DNA from: Guptibacillus hwajinpoensis
GTDB taxonomy: Bacteria > Bacillota > Bacilli > Bacillales > Guptibacillaceae
Length of the DNA: 64,000 nucleotides
Direction: 5' to 3'
NCBI RefSeq assembly: GCF_005144865.1
Contig: NZ_SWFM01000001.1
Span: forward strand, 186,001-250,000
Below, piece by piece: positions 46,601-54,604 of this stretch (its first letter is position 1; the number at the start of each line of letters is the position of its first letter). The notes beneath the pieces are model-generated. The model was not told where the DNA came from. It saw only the letters and a program-made list of their open reading frames with translations, and did no database searches. A program made the position numbers and the translations under genes.

Positions 46601-48203
46601 TAACGGATTCTTCTCGAATTGAATCGATTGGAGGGTTTGTTACCTGCGCAAACAGCTGTTTAAAGTAATTAAACAAAAGCTGTGGACGTTCAGATAGAAC
46701 AGCAAGCGGTACATCATTACCCATCGAACCAATTGGATCTTTCATTTCTGTGACCATTGGTGCAATATTCTTTGTTAATTCTTCATATGTGTATCCAAAT
46801 GCACGCTGCGTTTTGACAAGGTCCTTCTCATCAATTTGACGTTCAGCTGCAGGTACTGTTGATAAGCTCATTAGATTTTCATCAAGCCATTTTCGGTATG
46901 GAAGCTCATTAGCAATCTGTTCTTTGATCTCTTCATCATATACAAGACGCTTTTCTTCTAGATCGAGAAGTAGCATCTTACCAGGGCTTAAACGACCTTT
47001 CTCGATGATCTTTTCTTCTTCAATTTCGATAACTCCAACTTCTGAAGAAAGGATAAATGTATCATCATCCGTAATAATATAACGTGCAGGACGCAGGCCG
47101 TTTCGATCAAGCATCGCTCCAATTTGACGGCCATTAGTAAAAGCGATTGCTGTTGGACCATCCCATGGTTCCATCAAACAGCTATGATACTCATAGAACG
47201 CTTTCTTTGGATCCTGCATTGTTGCGTCCCGATCCCACGGTTCAGGAATCATCATCATTGCAGCATGTGGCAACGATCGTCCTGAAAGGTTCAAGAATTC
47301 CAAGCAATTGTCTAATGAGGATGAATCGCTTCCATTAGGACGAATGATTGGAGCAATGTCTTGCATATCGTTACCAAAAACGTCTGATTGAAGCGCTCCT
47401 TCACGCGCTCTCATCCAGTTTACATTTCCACGTAGTGTATTGATCTCACCATTATGGATGAGGTAACGGTTCGGATGCGCTCGATCCCAGCTAGGGAATG
47501 TATTCGTGCTAAAACGTGAATGGACCATTGAAAAAGCAGATTTAAAACTTGGGTTTTTAAGATCAAGATAAAACTTATCTAGTTGTTCTGGTGTAAGCAT
47601 TCCTTTATAGACAATCGTATCTTTAGAGAAACTAGCTGCGTAATACTTCGTTTTGGAAAGCTGTGAATCAAGTGCTACTTGTTTTTCAGCTTTCTTACGA
47701 ATCACGTAAAGTTTACGCTCGAATTCTTCAGCGGAAATATCGCTTTTCTTAATAAAGACCTGTCGAATGACAGGCTGAGCAATGCATGCAGCTTCTCCAA
47801 TTGTGGACTCATCAACAGGAACCGTTCTCCAGCCAATAAATTCTTGACCTGCTTCCTTGATTGCATTCTCAACAATTTGCTTTGCGCGCTGTCTCAGCTG
47901 ATTATCTACTGGTAGGAACATCATTCCTACTCCGTATTCACCTTTATTTGGAAGGTTGAAACCTGAGTTTTCTACAAAGAATTCATGTGGAATCTGTAGC
48001 ATAATACCAGCACCATCACCAGTGTCAGGATCGCTTCCCTGTCCGCCTCGGTGATCTAGCTGGCGAAGCATATAGACTCCTTTTTCAATAATGTGATGTG
48101 CTGGCTCATTATTTATATTGGCGATCAGCCCGATGCCACAAGCGTCATGCTCATGAATTGGATCATATAATCCCTGTTTCTCTGGAAAATTGCTTCTATC
48201 CAT
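43614..48203 (-). CDS. gltB: Glutamate synthase large subunit
   Basis: A 1529-residue enzyme (GltA in Bacillus naming) making glutamate from glutamine and 2-oxoglutarate. It has a 21-residue propeptide, then catalytic Cys22 in HDACGIG at the start of the class II glutaminase domain (22-430). The central domain, the FMN/synthase domain (about 800-1200; GGRSNSGEGGEDP, MAQGAKPGEGGQLPG), the 3Fe-4S cluster segment CILMRACHLDTCPVG and the C-terminal beta-helix follow. GAGGAG precedes the ATG. It is divergent from its regulator gltC. Confidence 0.97.
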   Translation of the reverse strand: MDRSNFPEKQGLYDPIHEHDACGIGLIANINNEPAHHIIEKGVYMLRQLDHRGGQGSDPDTGDGAGIMLQIPHEFFVENSGFNLPNKGEYGVGMMFLPVDNQLRQRAKQIVENAIKEAGQEFIGWRTVPVDESTIGEAACIAQPVIRQVFIKKSDISAEEFERKLYVIRKKAEKQVALDSQLSKTKYYAASFSKDTIVYKGMLTPEQLDKFYLDLKNPSFKSAFSMVHSRFSTNTFPSWDRAHPNRYLIHNGEINTLRGNVNWMRAREGALQSDVFGNDMQDIAPIIRPNGSDSSSLDNCLEFLNLSGRSLPHAAMMMIPEPWDRDATMQDPKKAFYEYHSCLMEPWDGPTAIAFTNGRQIGAMLDRNGLRPARYIITDDDTFILSSEVGVIEIEEEKIIEKGRLSPGKMLLLDLEEKRLVYDEEIKEQIANELPYRKWLDENLMSLSTVPAAERQIDEKDLVKTQRAFGYTYEELTKNIAPMVTEMKDPIGSMGNDVPLAVLSERPQLLFNYFKQLFAQVTNPPIDSIREESVTSTMTLLGPEGNLLSTDPDSAKRIRLETPILTEGRFEAIKALDEEDFQTETLSLLFNAARGETEMEHALLSLFRKADRAIKNGKTILVLSDLGVNSEKAAIPSLLAISGLHHHLIKRETRTKVSLIVETGEARDVHQFAMLVGYGTDAIYPYAAYDSIAHMIQDGTIEGFSFEEALDNYIEAATTGIVKVMSKMGISTIQSYRGAQIFEAIGVSNEVIDRYFTGTASQIDGIPIDIIATETLMRHHFAYHDSEYSDLTLETGSELQWRNGGEHHSFNPKTIHTLQHAAKSNNYELYKKFSGMAFEENLTYLRQAIDFGSNEPIPIDEVESVESITRRFKTGAMSYGALSGEAHEALAIAMNRIGGRSNSGEGGEDPSRFTPDENGDLRRSSIKQVASGRFGVSSYYLSNADEIQIKMAQGAKPGEGGQLPGKKVYPWIAEVRGSTPGVGLISPPPHHDIYSIEDLAQLIHDLKNANPSARINVKLVSKAGVGTIAAGVAKGLADVILISGYEGGTGASPRTSIKHAGLPWELGLAETHQTLVLNDLRDRVVLEADGKMMTGRDVVMAAILGAEEFGFSTAPLVVLGCILMRACHLDTCPVGVATQNPELRKKFIGSPDHVVNYMQFIAQEVREIMAQLGFRTIEEMIGRTDVLKVSRRTKDHWKARYLDLKPLLYQPHVSDEVGRFNQRKQDHNLEAALDNTSIIPACLGALEEGKPFEGSYTIRNTNRVAGALLGHEITKRYGAEGLPNDLIRLHFKGSAGQSFGAFVPNGVTMHLEGDANDYVGKGLSGGKLIIHPSSKSVFARDENTVIGNVAFYGATSGEAYISGLAGERFCVRNSGVKAVVEGIGDNGCEYMTGGRVVVLGNTGKNFAAGMSGGIAYVLSEDRDAFMHNVNPEMVHIESLTNYEEILEVKHLIQQHAYFTDSPKAIRYIQNWNEYVGKIVKVIPKEFKRITNSLEELKEKGYKDDEAAYEVFQQAKNGQVKPRQSDLEPV

Positions 48204-48289
48204 AATCCCACTCCTCGCTCTTATCCCAATTCATTATGGTTTCTCGCTTTAACGCCATAACGTCGAAATTGTTTAAATATTCTACACTT

Positions 48290-48319
48290 ATTGTACATTG
48301 CTATAACCAATGCTTTCAA
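48290..48319 (-). promoter_or_regulatory. gltB promoter with candidate GltC (LysR) box
   Basis: On the minus strand TTGAAA (48319-48314), 18 bases, TACAAT (48295-48290). Inside lies ATTGCTATAACCAAT (48297-48311), a dyad of the T-N11-A type used by LysR regulators. On the plus strand TTGCTA and TATAAT, 18 bases apart, could serve gltC, so the divergent promoters overlap as in Bacillus subtilis gltA-gltC. Confidence 0.45.
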
Positions 48320-48379
48320 TATATAATTAAGATATAATTAATCTATTATTGATATGAATCGAAGAAAGGGTCGTTTTTA

Positions 48380-49285
48380 TTGGAACTCAGGCAACTCTAT
48401 TACTTTATGGAAGTAGCTAAAAGAGAGCATGTAACGGAGGCAGCAACCTCCTTACATGTCGCTCAATCAGCTGTTAGCAGACAGATTGCCAATCTAGAGT
48501 CTGAGCTCGGTGTGCAATTATTTATTCGTGAGGGGCGTAACGTTAAGCTGACACAAGTTGGACACATCTTTATGGATCACGCCGAAACAGCTATCTCTGA
48601 GATTGAACGCGCAAGACAAGCTGTGTTCGAATTTCTAAATCCTGATACTGGTACGATTCGAATCGGTTTCCCAAACAGTCTAGCTGCCAAAACGTTACCT
48701 ACCGTTATTTCTGCTTTTCGAAAAGAGCATCCAAGTGTTGGTTTTCAATTGAGGCAGGGTTCAGTTCAGGACCTTACGGATGCAGTTAGTAAAGGAGAAA
48801 TCGATATCGCATTTGTTTCCCCAGTCCCGAAGGATCGGACTGATGTGGATGGGCATATTTTTTTCACGGAGAAGCTACTAGCCCTTCTCCCTATCTCACA
48901 TCCACTAGCCGACTATCCGATGTTAAGACTCGGACAATTGAAGAATGAACCATTCGTTCTGTTTCGATCAGGCTATGCTCTTCATCATCTTGTTACCACA
49001 GCATGTCAGCAGGTTGGCTTTAAAACTCGAATCGCCTTTGAAGGAGAAGATATCGATACGATTAAAGGACTTGTGGCTGCTGGGCTCGGTGTAAGCCTCC
49101 TTCCTGAAATTACACTTTCAGAACAGCTTCCAGGCGAAACAGTAAAAATTGAACTATCTGAACCAAACGTGACTCGCACTGTTGGCGTCATTATCCCTAA
49201 AGAGAGAGAACTTGCTCCATCTGAAAGGAAGTTTTTTGAATTCCTTACCCATTTTTATGAAGTTCTTAACCGATTTGGGCAATAA
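48380..49285 (+). CDS. gltC: LysR family transcriptional activator of gltBD
   Basis: A 301-residue LysR regulator with an N-terminal winged helix (MELRQLYYFMEVAKREHVTEAATSLHVAQSAVSRQIANLE) and a two-lobe effector domain (about 90-290). The opening and the C-terminal KERELAPSERKFFEF closely follow Bacillus subtilis GltC, which activates glutamate synthase in response to 2-oxoglutarate and is checked by glutamate. The start is TTG 48380, nine bases after AAAGGG. Divergent from gltB with overlapping promoters. Confidence 0.93.
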   Translation: MELRQLYYFMEVAKREHVTEAATSLHVAQSAVSRQIANLESELGVQLFIREGRNVKLTQVGHIFMDHAETAISEIERARQAVFEFLNPDTGTIRIGFPNSLAAKTLPTVISAFRKEHPSVGFQLRQGSVQDLTDAVSKGEIDIAFVSPVPKDRTDVDGHIFFTEKLLALLPISHPLADYPMLRLGQLKNEPFVLFRSGYALHHLVTTACQQVGFKTRIAFEGEDIDTIKGLVAAGLGVSLLPEITLSEQLPGETVKIELSEPNVTRTVGVIIPKERELAPSERKFFEFLTHFYEVLNRFGQ

Positions 49286-49322
49286 TTTGTATTTATTTAT
49301 AATTCGCCAAAAAAGTACATAA

Positions 49323-49368
49323 AAGCCAGGGGTGAGTTTGATTCAATCAAACTCACCCCTGGCTTCTT
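49323..49368. terminator. Very strong bidirectional terminator between gltC and MFS gene
   Basis: A perfect 20-bp inverted repeat (49323-49342 with 49346-49365) with a three-base loop, serving two converging genes. Confidence 0.9.
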
Positions 49369-49379
49369 AATTCGGAAAA

Positions 49380-50783
49380 TTATTTGGGAGCTGTTTTGGA
49401 AGGTAATTTAAGAAAAATCCCAAGAACAAGACCTATTAAAAAAACAACTGCACTAGCAAGATACATCTGTTCATAGCCAATCAGAACCACTGCTCTAATT
49501 GCCTCCGTCATCTCCCTACTAAATGATTCAGCACCAGAAGTCGCTATGAAACCAGCAAGGATAACTGGCCCTAGGGATGTACCAATAGATCTTAATAAGC
49601 TTACGAGAGATAGTGCAGCCCCCGCTTCCCGATCAGGTGTTAATTCTAAAATAATGTAATTAAGCGGTGTTCCCATCGTAAAACCAATACCTACACCCGA
49701 GAGAATCATACCAATCGATAGCGATACAAAGCCCTGAGCAACGAAAACAAAAGTGAGAGATCCTAGTAGACTTAAAGTAAAACCTAGAAGCACTACCTGT
49801 TTCGATCCCCATTTATCAAGTAACACTCCGCCAATTGGAGCAGCAAAACCTGCAGCAACAGCTAGAATCGTCATAACGTATCCACCCTGCCCCCTTGATA
49901 ATGAGAGGAGTATTTCAGAAAAGGATGGTATGAATATCATGCTTATAATACCAATACCTGTAATTGTCGAAATCAGAAGTGCTAGAACGATATTTCGGTC
50001 AGTGAAGTATGATAATTTAATAATTGGATCTTTCGCCTTTTTCTCCACTTTGACGAGCGGATAGATTAGCAAAATACTAAGTAAAAGCAGTGGCCATACA
50101 ATCACAGATTGTAAAGAAGCAAAAAAGTCACTTGTGTCTAAATTCGTTAGTCCAAGTAATAATGAAATAATGACAAATGATAGGACTGCAGCACCGCTCA
50201 AGTCAAGTGATGGTCGCTTACTTTCTGTACGATCTTCAGGTAGTTTAAGACCCATCATTAATATAATGAAGGCAATAGGTAAATTAATAAGGAAAATCCA
50301 TCTCCAACTCAGCTGTGCTACAAATAAGCCTCCAAGGTTTGGACCGAGTATAGTCGCTATTCCGTACATTGCGCCAACTAGCCCTAGGGCCATACCTCGC
50401 TTTTCTTTAGGGAAGCTACTACCAATCACTGCATTGGCAATCGGAATAATACCTCCACCTCCTAGAGCCTGAATCGCTCTACCAGTCAGTAGAAAAGGCA
50501 GTGATTGACTTAACCCTGCAATAAGTGACCCGATAGCGAAAAGGACGATACCTGTAAGAAAAACGCGTTTTCTTCCAAATAAGTCACCTAGTTTACCAAC
50601 GATCGGCATACTTACTGCATATACAAGCGTATAAATCGTTACTACCCAAACTGTCCATTTTAAGTCAATTCCAAGTTCCTCAATTAATGTCGTTAAAGCT
50701 GGTGATACAATACCAGAATCAAGTGCTCCAAGAAACACACCGAGTAGAAACGTAATTAGTATAAATCGGAGTTGTTTATCCAC
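49380..50783 (-). CDS. MFS multidrug transporter, DHA2 family
   Basis: A 467-residue transporter with about 14 membrane segments. It opens FLLGVFLGALDSGIVSPALTTLIEELG (DHA2 motif with an acidic Asp in TM1). Motif A is GKLGDLFGRKRVF, motif C is GAMYGIATILGPNLGGLF, and NWRWIFLINLPI-like (SWRWIFLINLPIAF) lies before TM6. It belongs to the EmrB/QacA type proton-driven drug exporters. Substrate unknown. It stands alone between the gltC terminator and the HAD gene. Confidence 0.92.
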   Translation of the reverse strand: MDKQLRFILITFLLGVFLGALDSGIVSPALTTLIEELGIDLKWTVWVVTIYTLVYAVSMPIVGKLGDLFGRKRVFLTGIVLFAIGSLIAGLSQSLPFLLTGRAIQALGGGGIIPIANAVIGSSFPKEKRGMALGLVGAMYGIATILGPNLGGLFVAQLSWRWIFLINLPIAFIILMMGLKLPEDRTESKRPSLDLSGAAVLSFVIISLLLGLTNLDTSDFFASLQSVIVWPLLLLSILLIYPLVKVEKKAKDPIIKLSYFTDRNIVLALLISTITGIGIISMIFIPSFSEILLSLSRGQGGYVMTILAVAAGFAAPIGGVLLDKWGSKQVVLLGFTLSLLGSLTFVFVAQGFVSLSIGMILSGVGIGFTMGTPLNYIILELTPDREAGAALSLVSLLRSIGTSLGPVILAGFIATSGAESFSREMTEAIRAVVLIGYEQMYLASAVVFLIGLVLGIFLKLPSKTAPK

Positions 50784-50845
50784 GCTTCATTTTCCCTCAC
50801 TTTCAATTCATATATCTGTATTCAGCAAGTAGATGAAGAACTAAT

Positions 50846-51418
50846 CTATTTAGAAGTTGGCCATAACAATTTGCTTAAGTCTTTATAATTCGTTACATAT
50901 AAATCAGCACCTTGTGCACTGTTTTGAAAAAGACACGTTTTTAAACCAATTTCCTTCGCTGGAAGGATATCAAGCACACGATCGCCTACCGCAAGATCGA
51001 GGTTATGTTTTTTATGTAAATATCGATAAGAAGAAGCATCAGGTTTACGAGGATAGCCATCATCTCCTGCAACAAGATCTTTGAAATAATGTTCCATATT
51101 AAAATGCTTCAGGATACTAGTGACCTCTGCTCGAGGCTTATGTGTCATAATCACATTCAATTCTGCTTTTTCTAGAATATCTTTCAATCCTGGAAATGGT
51201 GGTTTATCATCTGGTGATAATGCATTATCCATTTCACGAAACGTTTCTATTTGTTTTTTTGATAAATTGAAAAAACTTGCAGCATGATGGAAAGATACTT
51301 TTAATTCCTTTAGAATATCTTCTTCTTTGACTCCAGAAGGCACTAGTTCTCTCATTACTCTAGTAAACGCTGGGTATGTATCAAAAAGTGTGCCATCAAA
51401 ATCCCATAAGATTCTCAT
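50846..51418 (-). CDS. HAD-IA family phosphatase
   Basis: A 190-residue haloacid-dehalogenase hydrolase, similar to phosphoglycolate phosphatases. Motif I WDFDGTLFDTY gives the nucleophile Asp6 and Asp8, motif II is VIMTHKP, and motif III/IV are RKPDASSY and VGDRVLDILPAKEIG. The motif IV acidic pair is reduced to one Asp plus Asp in DRVLD. Start at ATG 51418 (MRILWDFDGT), seven bases after AGAGGGG; the longer frame to 51463 has no ribosome binding site and crosses the glyQS terminator region. Substrate unknown. Confidence 0.87.
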   Translation of the reverse strand: MRILWDFDGTLFDTYPAFTRVMRELVPSGVKEEDILKELKVSFHHAASFFNLSKKQIETFREMDNALSPDDKPPFPGLKDILEKAELNVIMTHKPRAEVTSILKHFNMEHYFKDLVAGDDGYPRKPDASSYRYLHKKHNLDLAVGDRVLDILPAKEIGLKTCLFQNSAQGADLYVTNYKDLSKLLWPTSK

Positions 51419-51449
51419 CGTGTAACCCCTCTCATCTTTTATAAGTAAA

Positions 51450-51476
51450 GAAAAGCCGCTCACTTCGAGCGGCTCT
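51450..51476 (-). terminator. Terminator after glyQS
   Basis: A perfect 8-bp GC-rich stem AGCCGCTC/GAGCGGCT, five-base loop, then TTTTC on the minus strand. Confidence 0.88.
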
Positions 51477-51481
51477 TTTAG

Positions 51482-52864
51482 TTAAAATTGTGTTTTCTCT
51501 TCTAGGAAGCTTTTCAGTTCGGAAATCGGCATTCTCTTTTGTTCCATTGTATCACGGTCACGGATTGTTACTTGTTGATCTTCAACTGAATCAAAATCGA
51601 AAGTGATCGCATACGGCGTACCAATTTCATCGTGGCGACGGTAACGTTTACCGATTGAACCTGCTTCATCATAATCAACCATAAAGTATTTAGCTAGTTC
51701 AGCATGTACTGCTCTCGCTTCTTCAGAAAGCTTCTTAGAAAGTGGGAAAACAGCTGCTTTGAAAGGTGCAATAGCAGGATGGAAGTGCATCACGCTTCTT
51801 GATGTTCCATCTTCAAGCTCTTGTTCTTCATAAGCTTCAATTAAGAATGCAAGTGTCACACGATCTGCTCCAAGAGAAGGTTCAATACAATATGGCACAT
51901 ATTTTTCACCTGTTTGTTGATCATGGTAGGTAAAGTCTTCATTCGAATGTTCCATGTGCTGCTTAAGGTCATAGTCTGTTCTTGATGCTACGCCCCAAAG
52001 CTCTCCCCAACCAAACGGGAATTTGTACTCAATATCTGTTGTTGCATTACTATAATGTGATAATTCGTCCTCTGCATGCTCACGCAGACGAATGCTTTCT
52101 TCACTTACACCTAGATTAAGAAGCCAGTTCTTACAATATTCTTTCCAGTACTCGTGCCATTCCAGTTCGTTCCCCGGTTTACAGAAGAATTCAAGTTCCA
52201 TTTGCTCGAACTCACGTGTACGGAAAGTAAAGTTACCTGGTGTAATTTCATTACGGAAGCTTTTACCAACTTGAGCAATTCCAAAAGGAACTTTCTTTCG
52301 CATAGAACGTTGAACGTTTTTGAAGTTCACGAAAATACCTTGTGCTGTTTCAGGACGAAGGTAAATTTCACTTGTGCTTGACTTTGTTACACCTTGATGA
52401 GTTTTGAACATTAAATCAAACTGGCGAATTTCTGTAAAATCATCGCTACCACATTCAGGACATGTAATATTATTTTCTTTAATTAAACGACCCATTTCTT
52501 CAAATGAAAGACCGTCTGCAATCATATCATCTGTATCAGTTGATAAAGCATCCTCAATCAATTTATCTGCACGGTGGCGTGTTTTACAGCTTTTGCAATC
52601 AATTAAAGGATCATTGAAATTCCCTAAATGACCTGAAGCTTCCCATGTTTTCGGGTTCATTAAAATCGCAGCATCAAGACCGCTATTATACGGTGACTCC
52701 TGTACGAACTTCTTCCACCATGCACCCTTAATGTTGTTTTTAAGTTCCACACCTAGTGGACCGTAGTCCCATGTATTCGCAAGGCCACCATAAATATCGG
52801 ACCCTGCAAAGATAAAGCCTCTGTGTTTCGATATAGACACAATTTGCTCCATTGTAATACTCAT
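51482..52864 (-). CDS. glyQS: Glycyl-tRNA synthetase, single-chain type
   Basis: A 460-residue class II synthetase of the alpha2 (eukaryotic-like) type. Opening [32 protein letters not shown], an inserted zinc-binding pair CKSCKTRHR and CPECGSDD, motif 2 [25 protein letters not shown] and motif 3 region [14 protein letters not shown] are all present. It charges tRNA-Gly. GGAGAGATTGAC precedes the ATG. Expression is controlled by the T-box leader at 52902-53112. Confidence 0.96.
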   Translation of the reverse strand: MSITMEQIVSISKHRGFIFAGSDIYGGLANTWDYGPLGVELKNNIKGAWWKKFVQESPYNSGLDAAILMNPKTWEASGHLGNFNDPLIDCKSCKTRHRADKLIEDALSTDTDDMIADGLSFEEMGRLIKENNITCPECGSDDFTEIRQFDLMFKTHQGVTKSSTSEIYLRPETAQGIFVNFKNVQRSMRKKVPFGIAQVGKSFRNEITPGNFTFRTREFEQMELEFFCKPGNELEWHEYWKEYCKNWLLNLGVSEESIRLREHAEDELSHYSNATTDIEYKFPFGWGELWGVASRTDYDLKQHMEHSNEDFTYHDQQTGEKYVPYCIEPSLGADRVTLAFLIEAYEEQELEDGTSRSVMHFHPAIAPFKAAVFPLSKKLSEEARAVHAELAKYFMVDYDEAGSIGKRYRRHDEIGTPYAITFDFDSVEDQQVTIRDRDTMEQKRMPISELKSFLEEKTQF

Positions 52865-52901
52865 GTCAATCTCTCCTTTTATTCAATCTCTTCAAATATA
52901 A

Positions 52902-53112
52902 AAAGCTCCCGACCCATGGACAGTAATTGTCCAGGGACGAGAGCTTGTGCACCCGCGGTTCCACCCTAGTTGATGTATAGTGATGATACATCCACTTTCA
53001 GAATTCCAACTCCAGACTGCCGTTTCACCAGATTTTTTCAGGCTTTCACCATCCCTGAATCGCTAGTAAGTAATCTCCTGGTTACTATCTGTCCTTCACA
53101 GTTGTACATATT
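52902..53112 (-). ncRNA. T-box riboswitch upstream of glyQS
   Basis: A glycine T-box leader read on the minus strand. The conserved T-box AGGGTGGAACCGCGG is at 52967-52953. Directly after it comes a long terminator hairpin (52946-52902) with a U run. Stem I begins near 53112 with GTGAAGGACAGATAGTAACC and has the typical distal GGGATGGTGAAAGCCTG loop; a GGC triplet at 53021-53019 is the likely glycine specifier. Uncharged tRNA-Gly would pair with the T-box bulge and allow read-through into glyQS. Confidence 0.92.
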
Positions 53113-53205
53113 ATGTATGCAATTGATAAGACATATGATACAAAAAATGAATACCCAAAGTCAAGGGATTTCAATTGGAACATCTCTTTACTTATTATCA
53201 CCAAA

Positions 53206-53231
53206 AAAAGAACGATCTATTGATCGCTCTT
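53206..53231 (-). terminator. Terminator after the SinI-like gene
   Basis: A 10-bp stem with one G-T pair (53208-53217 with 53222-53231), four-base loop, seven T on the minus strand. Confidence 0.9.
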
Positions 53232-53232
53232 A

Positions 53233-53385
53233 TTATTTATGTAGTCTCATCGTTGTAGGTTTATTATATTGTCTTAAAAATGCTTGAACCTCATCCTTTT
53301 GGAGTCCTAGTTCTTTAGCGGCTTTCATCAAAATAACCCATTCTTGATCAAGTATTTTTTTAGACATTATCTTGGCCACGGCCAT
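53233..53385 (-). CDS. SinI-like anti-repressor
   Basis: A 50-residue protein containing the SinI/SinR dimerisation helix pair: LDQEWVILMKAAKELGLQ followed by KDEVQAFLRQ. The first segment closely follows Bacillus subtilis SinI (LDQEWVELMVEAKEA). There is no DNA-binding helix-turn-helix, so it should act as an antagonist that binds a SinR-type repressor of biofilm matrix genes. The start is ATG 53385, nine bases after AAGGAGG. No sinR is adjacent, so it acts in trans. Its leader is a cyclic-di-GMP-I riboswitch (53408-53505) with 3' bases complementary to the ribosome binding site. Confidence 0.85.
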   Translation of the reverse strand: MAVAKIMSKKILDQEWVILMKAAKELGLQKDEVQAFLRQYNKPTTMRLHK

Positions 53386-53407
53386 TCTCTTCATCCTCCT
53401 TCGTATG

Positions 53408-53505
53408 TTTTCCAGGAGGACCAGCCGTCATCGTTGGAATTCCAACATTAGACCTGTGTCTTTGCGTCCCACCCTTTAAGATGGTTTGCCTTTTTCTGGA
53501 GAGTT
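53408..53505 (-). ncRNA. Cyclic-di-GMP-I riboswitch (GEMM-I) in the sinI-like leader
   Basis: On the minus strand GGCAAACC (53490-53483), a short hairpin, GGTGGGACGCAAAG (about 53473-53460), then ACACAGGTCTAAT, a hairpin built on GTTGGAATTCCAAC (53447-53434) and GATGACGGCTGG. These are the conserved blocks of the GEMM-I aptamer in order. The closing helix P1 can form from CTCCAG (5' side) and CTGGA (3' side). TCCTCCT at the 3' edge (53417-53411) is complementary to AGGAGGA of the sinI-like ribosome binding site (53400-53394), so control of translation is likely. Direction of control is not proven. Confidence 0.85.
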
Positions 53506-53547
53506 CAGAAATGACACACTCCAACAATAATCCAAGTTATACAACAT

Positions 53548-53588
53548 GAACAGTGACGTTTTTGAATAATTAAGAGAACAGTGACGTT
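53548..53588. promoter_or_regulatory. Tandem 13-base direct repeats with a SinR-type box
   Basis: GAACAGTGACGTT occurs at 53548-53560 and again at 53576-53588, 28 bases apart. On the minus strand the second copy continues into GTTCTCT (53579-53573), which fits the SinR box GTTCTYT. The repeats start about 10 bases after the expected transcription start of the sinI-like unit, the place of a repressor operator. Confidence 0.55.
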
Positions 53589-53598
53589 ATATGCTACT

Positions 53599-53627
53599 AA
53601 TATACCAGTAATTCATATAAAATTCAA
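53599..53627 (-). promoter_or_regulatory. Promoter of the riboswitch-sinI unit
   Basis: On the minus strand TTGAAT (53627-53622), exactly 17 bases, TATATT (53604-53599). This is a good sigma-A promoter and would give a leader of about 205 bases containing the direct repeats and the riboswitch. Confidence 0.7.
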
Positions 53628-53728
53628 AATATTTTTATTAATTTCTCAAAAAAAATTCATTCTAACATGATCTTATTTTTCTCATACCTTAATAATGACT
53701 ATACTACTATCATAAAGGAAGTATTCTA

Positions 53729-53959
53729 ATGAATAGAAATCTAATCGGCACTGCTTGGAGCGGCACACATGTTGTAATTATTCGCTGTACCCAAGACACG
53801 AATAAAGTTATTTCGTTTTTTAGTAGTCTTCATGCCCCAACAGAACCACTCCATCCATTATGTACGGAGACCTTATCAATCTATTTAAGCATAGGCTACT
53901 CCATTTCCTTCGTCCATTCACTTACTGATGGTACAATTGAATATATTTTAACAAAATAA
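53729..53959 (+). CDS. Hypothetical small protein
   Basis: A 76-residue protein (MNRNLIGTAWSGTHVVIIRC...) that I do not recognise. It is not strongly hydrophobic and has no signal peptide. AAAGGAAG with a seven-base spacer precedes the ATG, a TATACT element lies near 53700, and a strong terminator follows, which together argue for a real gene. It is divergent from the riboswitch-sinI unit over about 100 bases. Confidence 0.6.
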   Translation: MNRNLIGTAWSGTHVVIIRCTQDTNKVISFFSSLHAPTEPLHPLCTETLSIYLSIGYSISFVHSLTDGTIEYILTK

Positions 53960-53986
53960 AAGAGAGGGAAGCCCCCTCTCTTTTAT
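53958..53986. terminator. Bidirectional terminator between hypothetical gene and thioredoxin-like gene
   Basis: AAAAGAGAGGG faces CCCTCTCTTTT over a five-base loop (53958-53984), giving T runs on both strands. Confidence 0.88.
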
Positions 53987-54300
53987 TTAAATTGACTTAA
54001 ATAATCTTTTACTTGATCAGGGTTCTTTGTATTAGCACTGTGAAGATGGCCAATCTTTTTACCTTCTTTATAAATAAGAAGGCTTGGGATCCCCATCACA
54101 TCATTTTCTTCTGTAATTTCAGGAAACTGTTCAATATCAATTTGAGCCCATTTTTTATCATCATGTTCTGTCATAATATCATCGATAAAAAAATCAAGAC
54201 GCTTACAATCAGGACACCAATTCGCCTCATATTTTAAGATTGATACATTCGTATCGTTAATAAATGATTGATAAGAATCATTTGTTTCAATTTTTTTCAT
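53983..54300 (-). CDS. Thioredoxin family protein
   Basis: A 105-residue cytosolic thioredoxin-fold protein with the active site WCPDC near residues 28-32 and the cis-proline region GIPSLLIYKEGKKI. The CPDC variant of the usual CGPC is found in a small Bacillus group (YtpP-like). It probably acts as a thiol-disulfide reductase. Start at ATG 54300 (MKKIETND), six bases after AAGGGGAG; the frame stays open to 54519 but without a ribosome binding site. Confidence 0.88.
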   Translation of the reverse strand: MKKIETNDSYQSFINDTNVSILKYEANWCPDCKRLDFFIDDIMTEHDDKKWAQIDIEQFPEITEENDVMGIPSLLIYKEGKKIGHLHSANTKNPDQVKDYLSQFK

Positions 54301-54376
54301 GTAATTCTCCCCTTTGTAACTAGCGTTAAAACAATTATACCGAAATACCCTCTCATTGTCTTTCAAGTGACTCTCT

Positions 54377-54604
54377 TTACATAGCACTGAGATAATCAAG
54401 ACTAAATAATCCTTCTCGAACAGCCCGCGTTTTTTCATGAACAAAACCAGAAGCAGATGCAAGTTTCTGAAACTCACTGTTACTATACTTATATGGATTT
54501 TCAGTATGGATGGTCTCATGATTTTTAAATGGAATCGTTACATTTCCAATTGTTCTATTCTTGAAGTTGATCGATGATTCGGATATTGCTTTATGCTTAA
54601 TCAT
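54377..54604 (-). pseudogene. egtD: C-terminal remnant of an EgtD-type histidine methyltransferase
   Basis: A 75-codon frame starting with ATG 54604, which overlaps the egtB stop as ATGA. From about residue 11 it reads like the very end of EgtD: INFKNRTIGNVTIPFKNHETIHTENPYKYS, then EFQKLASASGF and GLFSLDYL. In EgtD the HTEN-YKYS segment is the last part of the domain that holds histidine. The SAM-binding core of about 240 residues is absent. Loss of the middle of the gene in frame, keeping the start codon, is the simplest reading. It cannot methylate histidine. Confidence 0.75.

Noticed and set aside
48270..48286. Possible TnrA box upstream of gltB (TGT-N11-ACA)
   Set aside because: Two of the conserved inner positions of TGTNAN7TNACA do not match, so it is too weak to list as a site.
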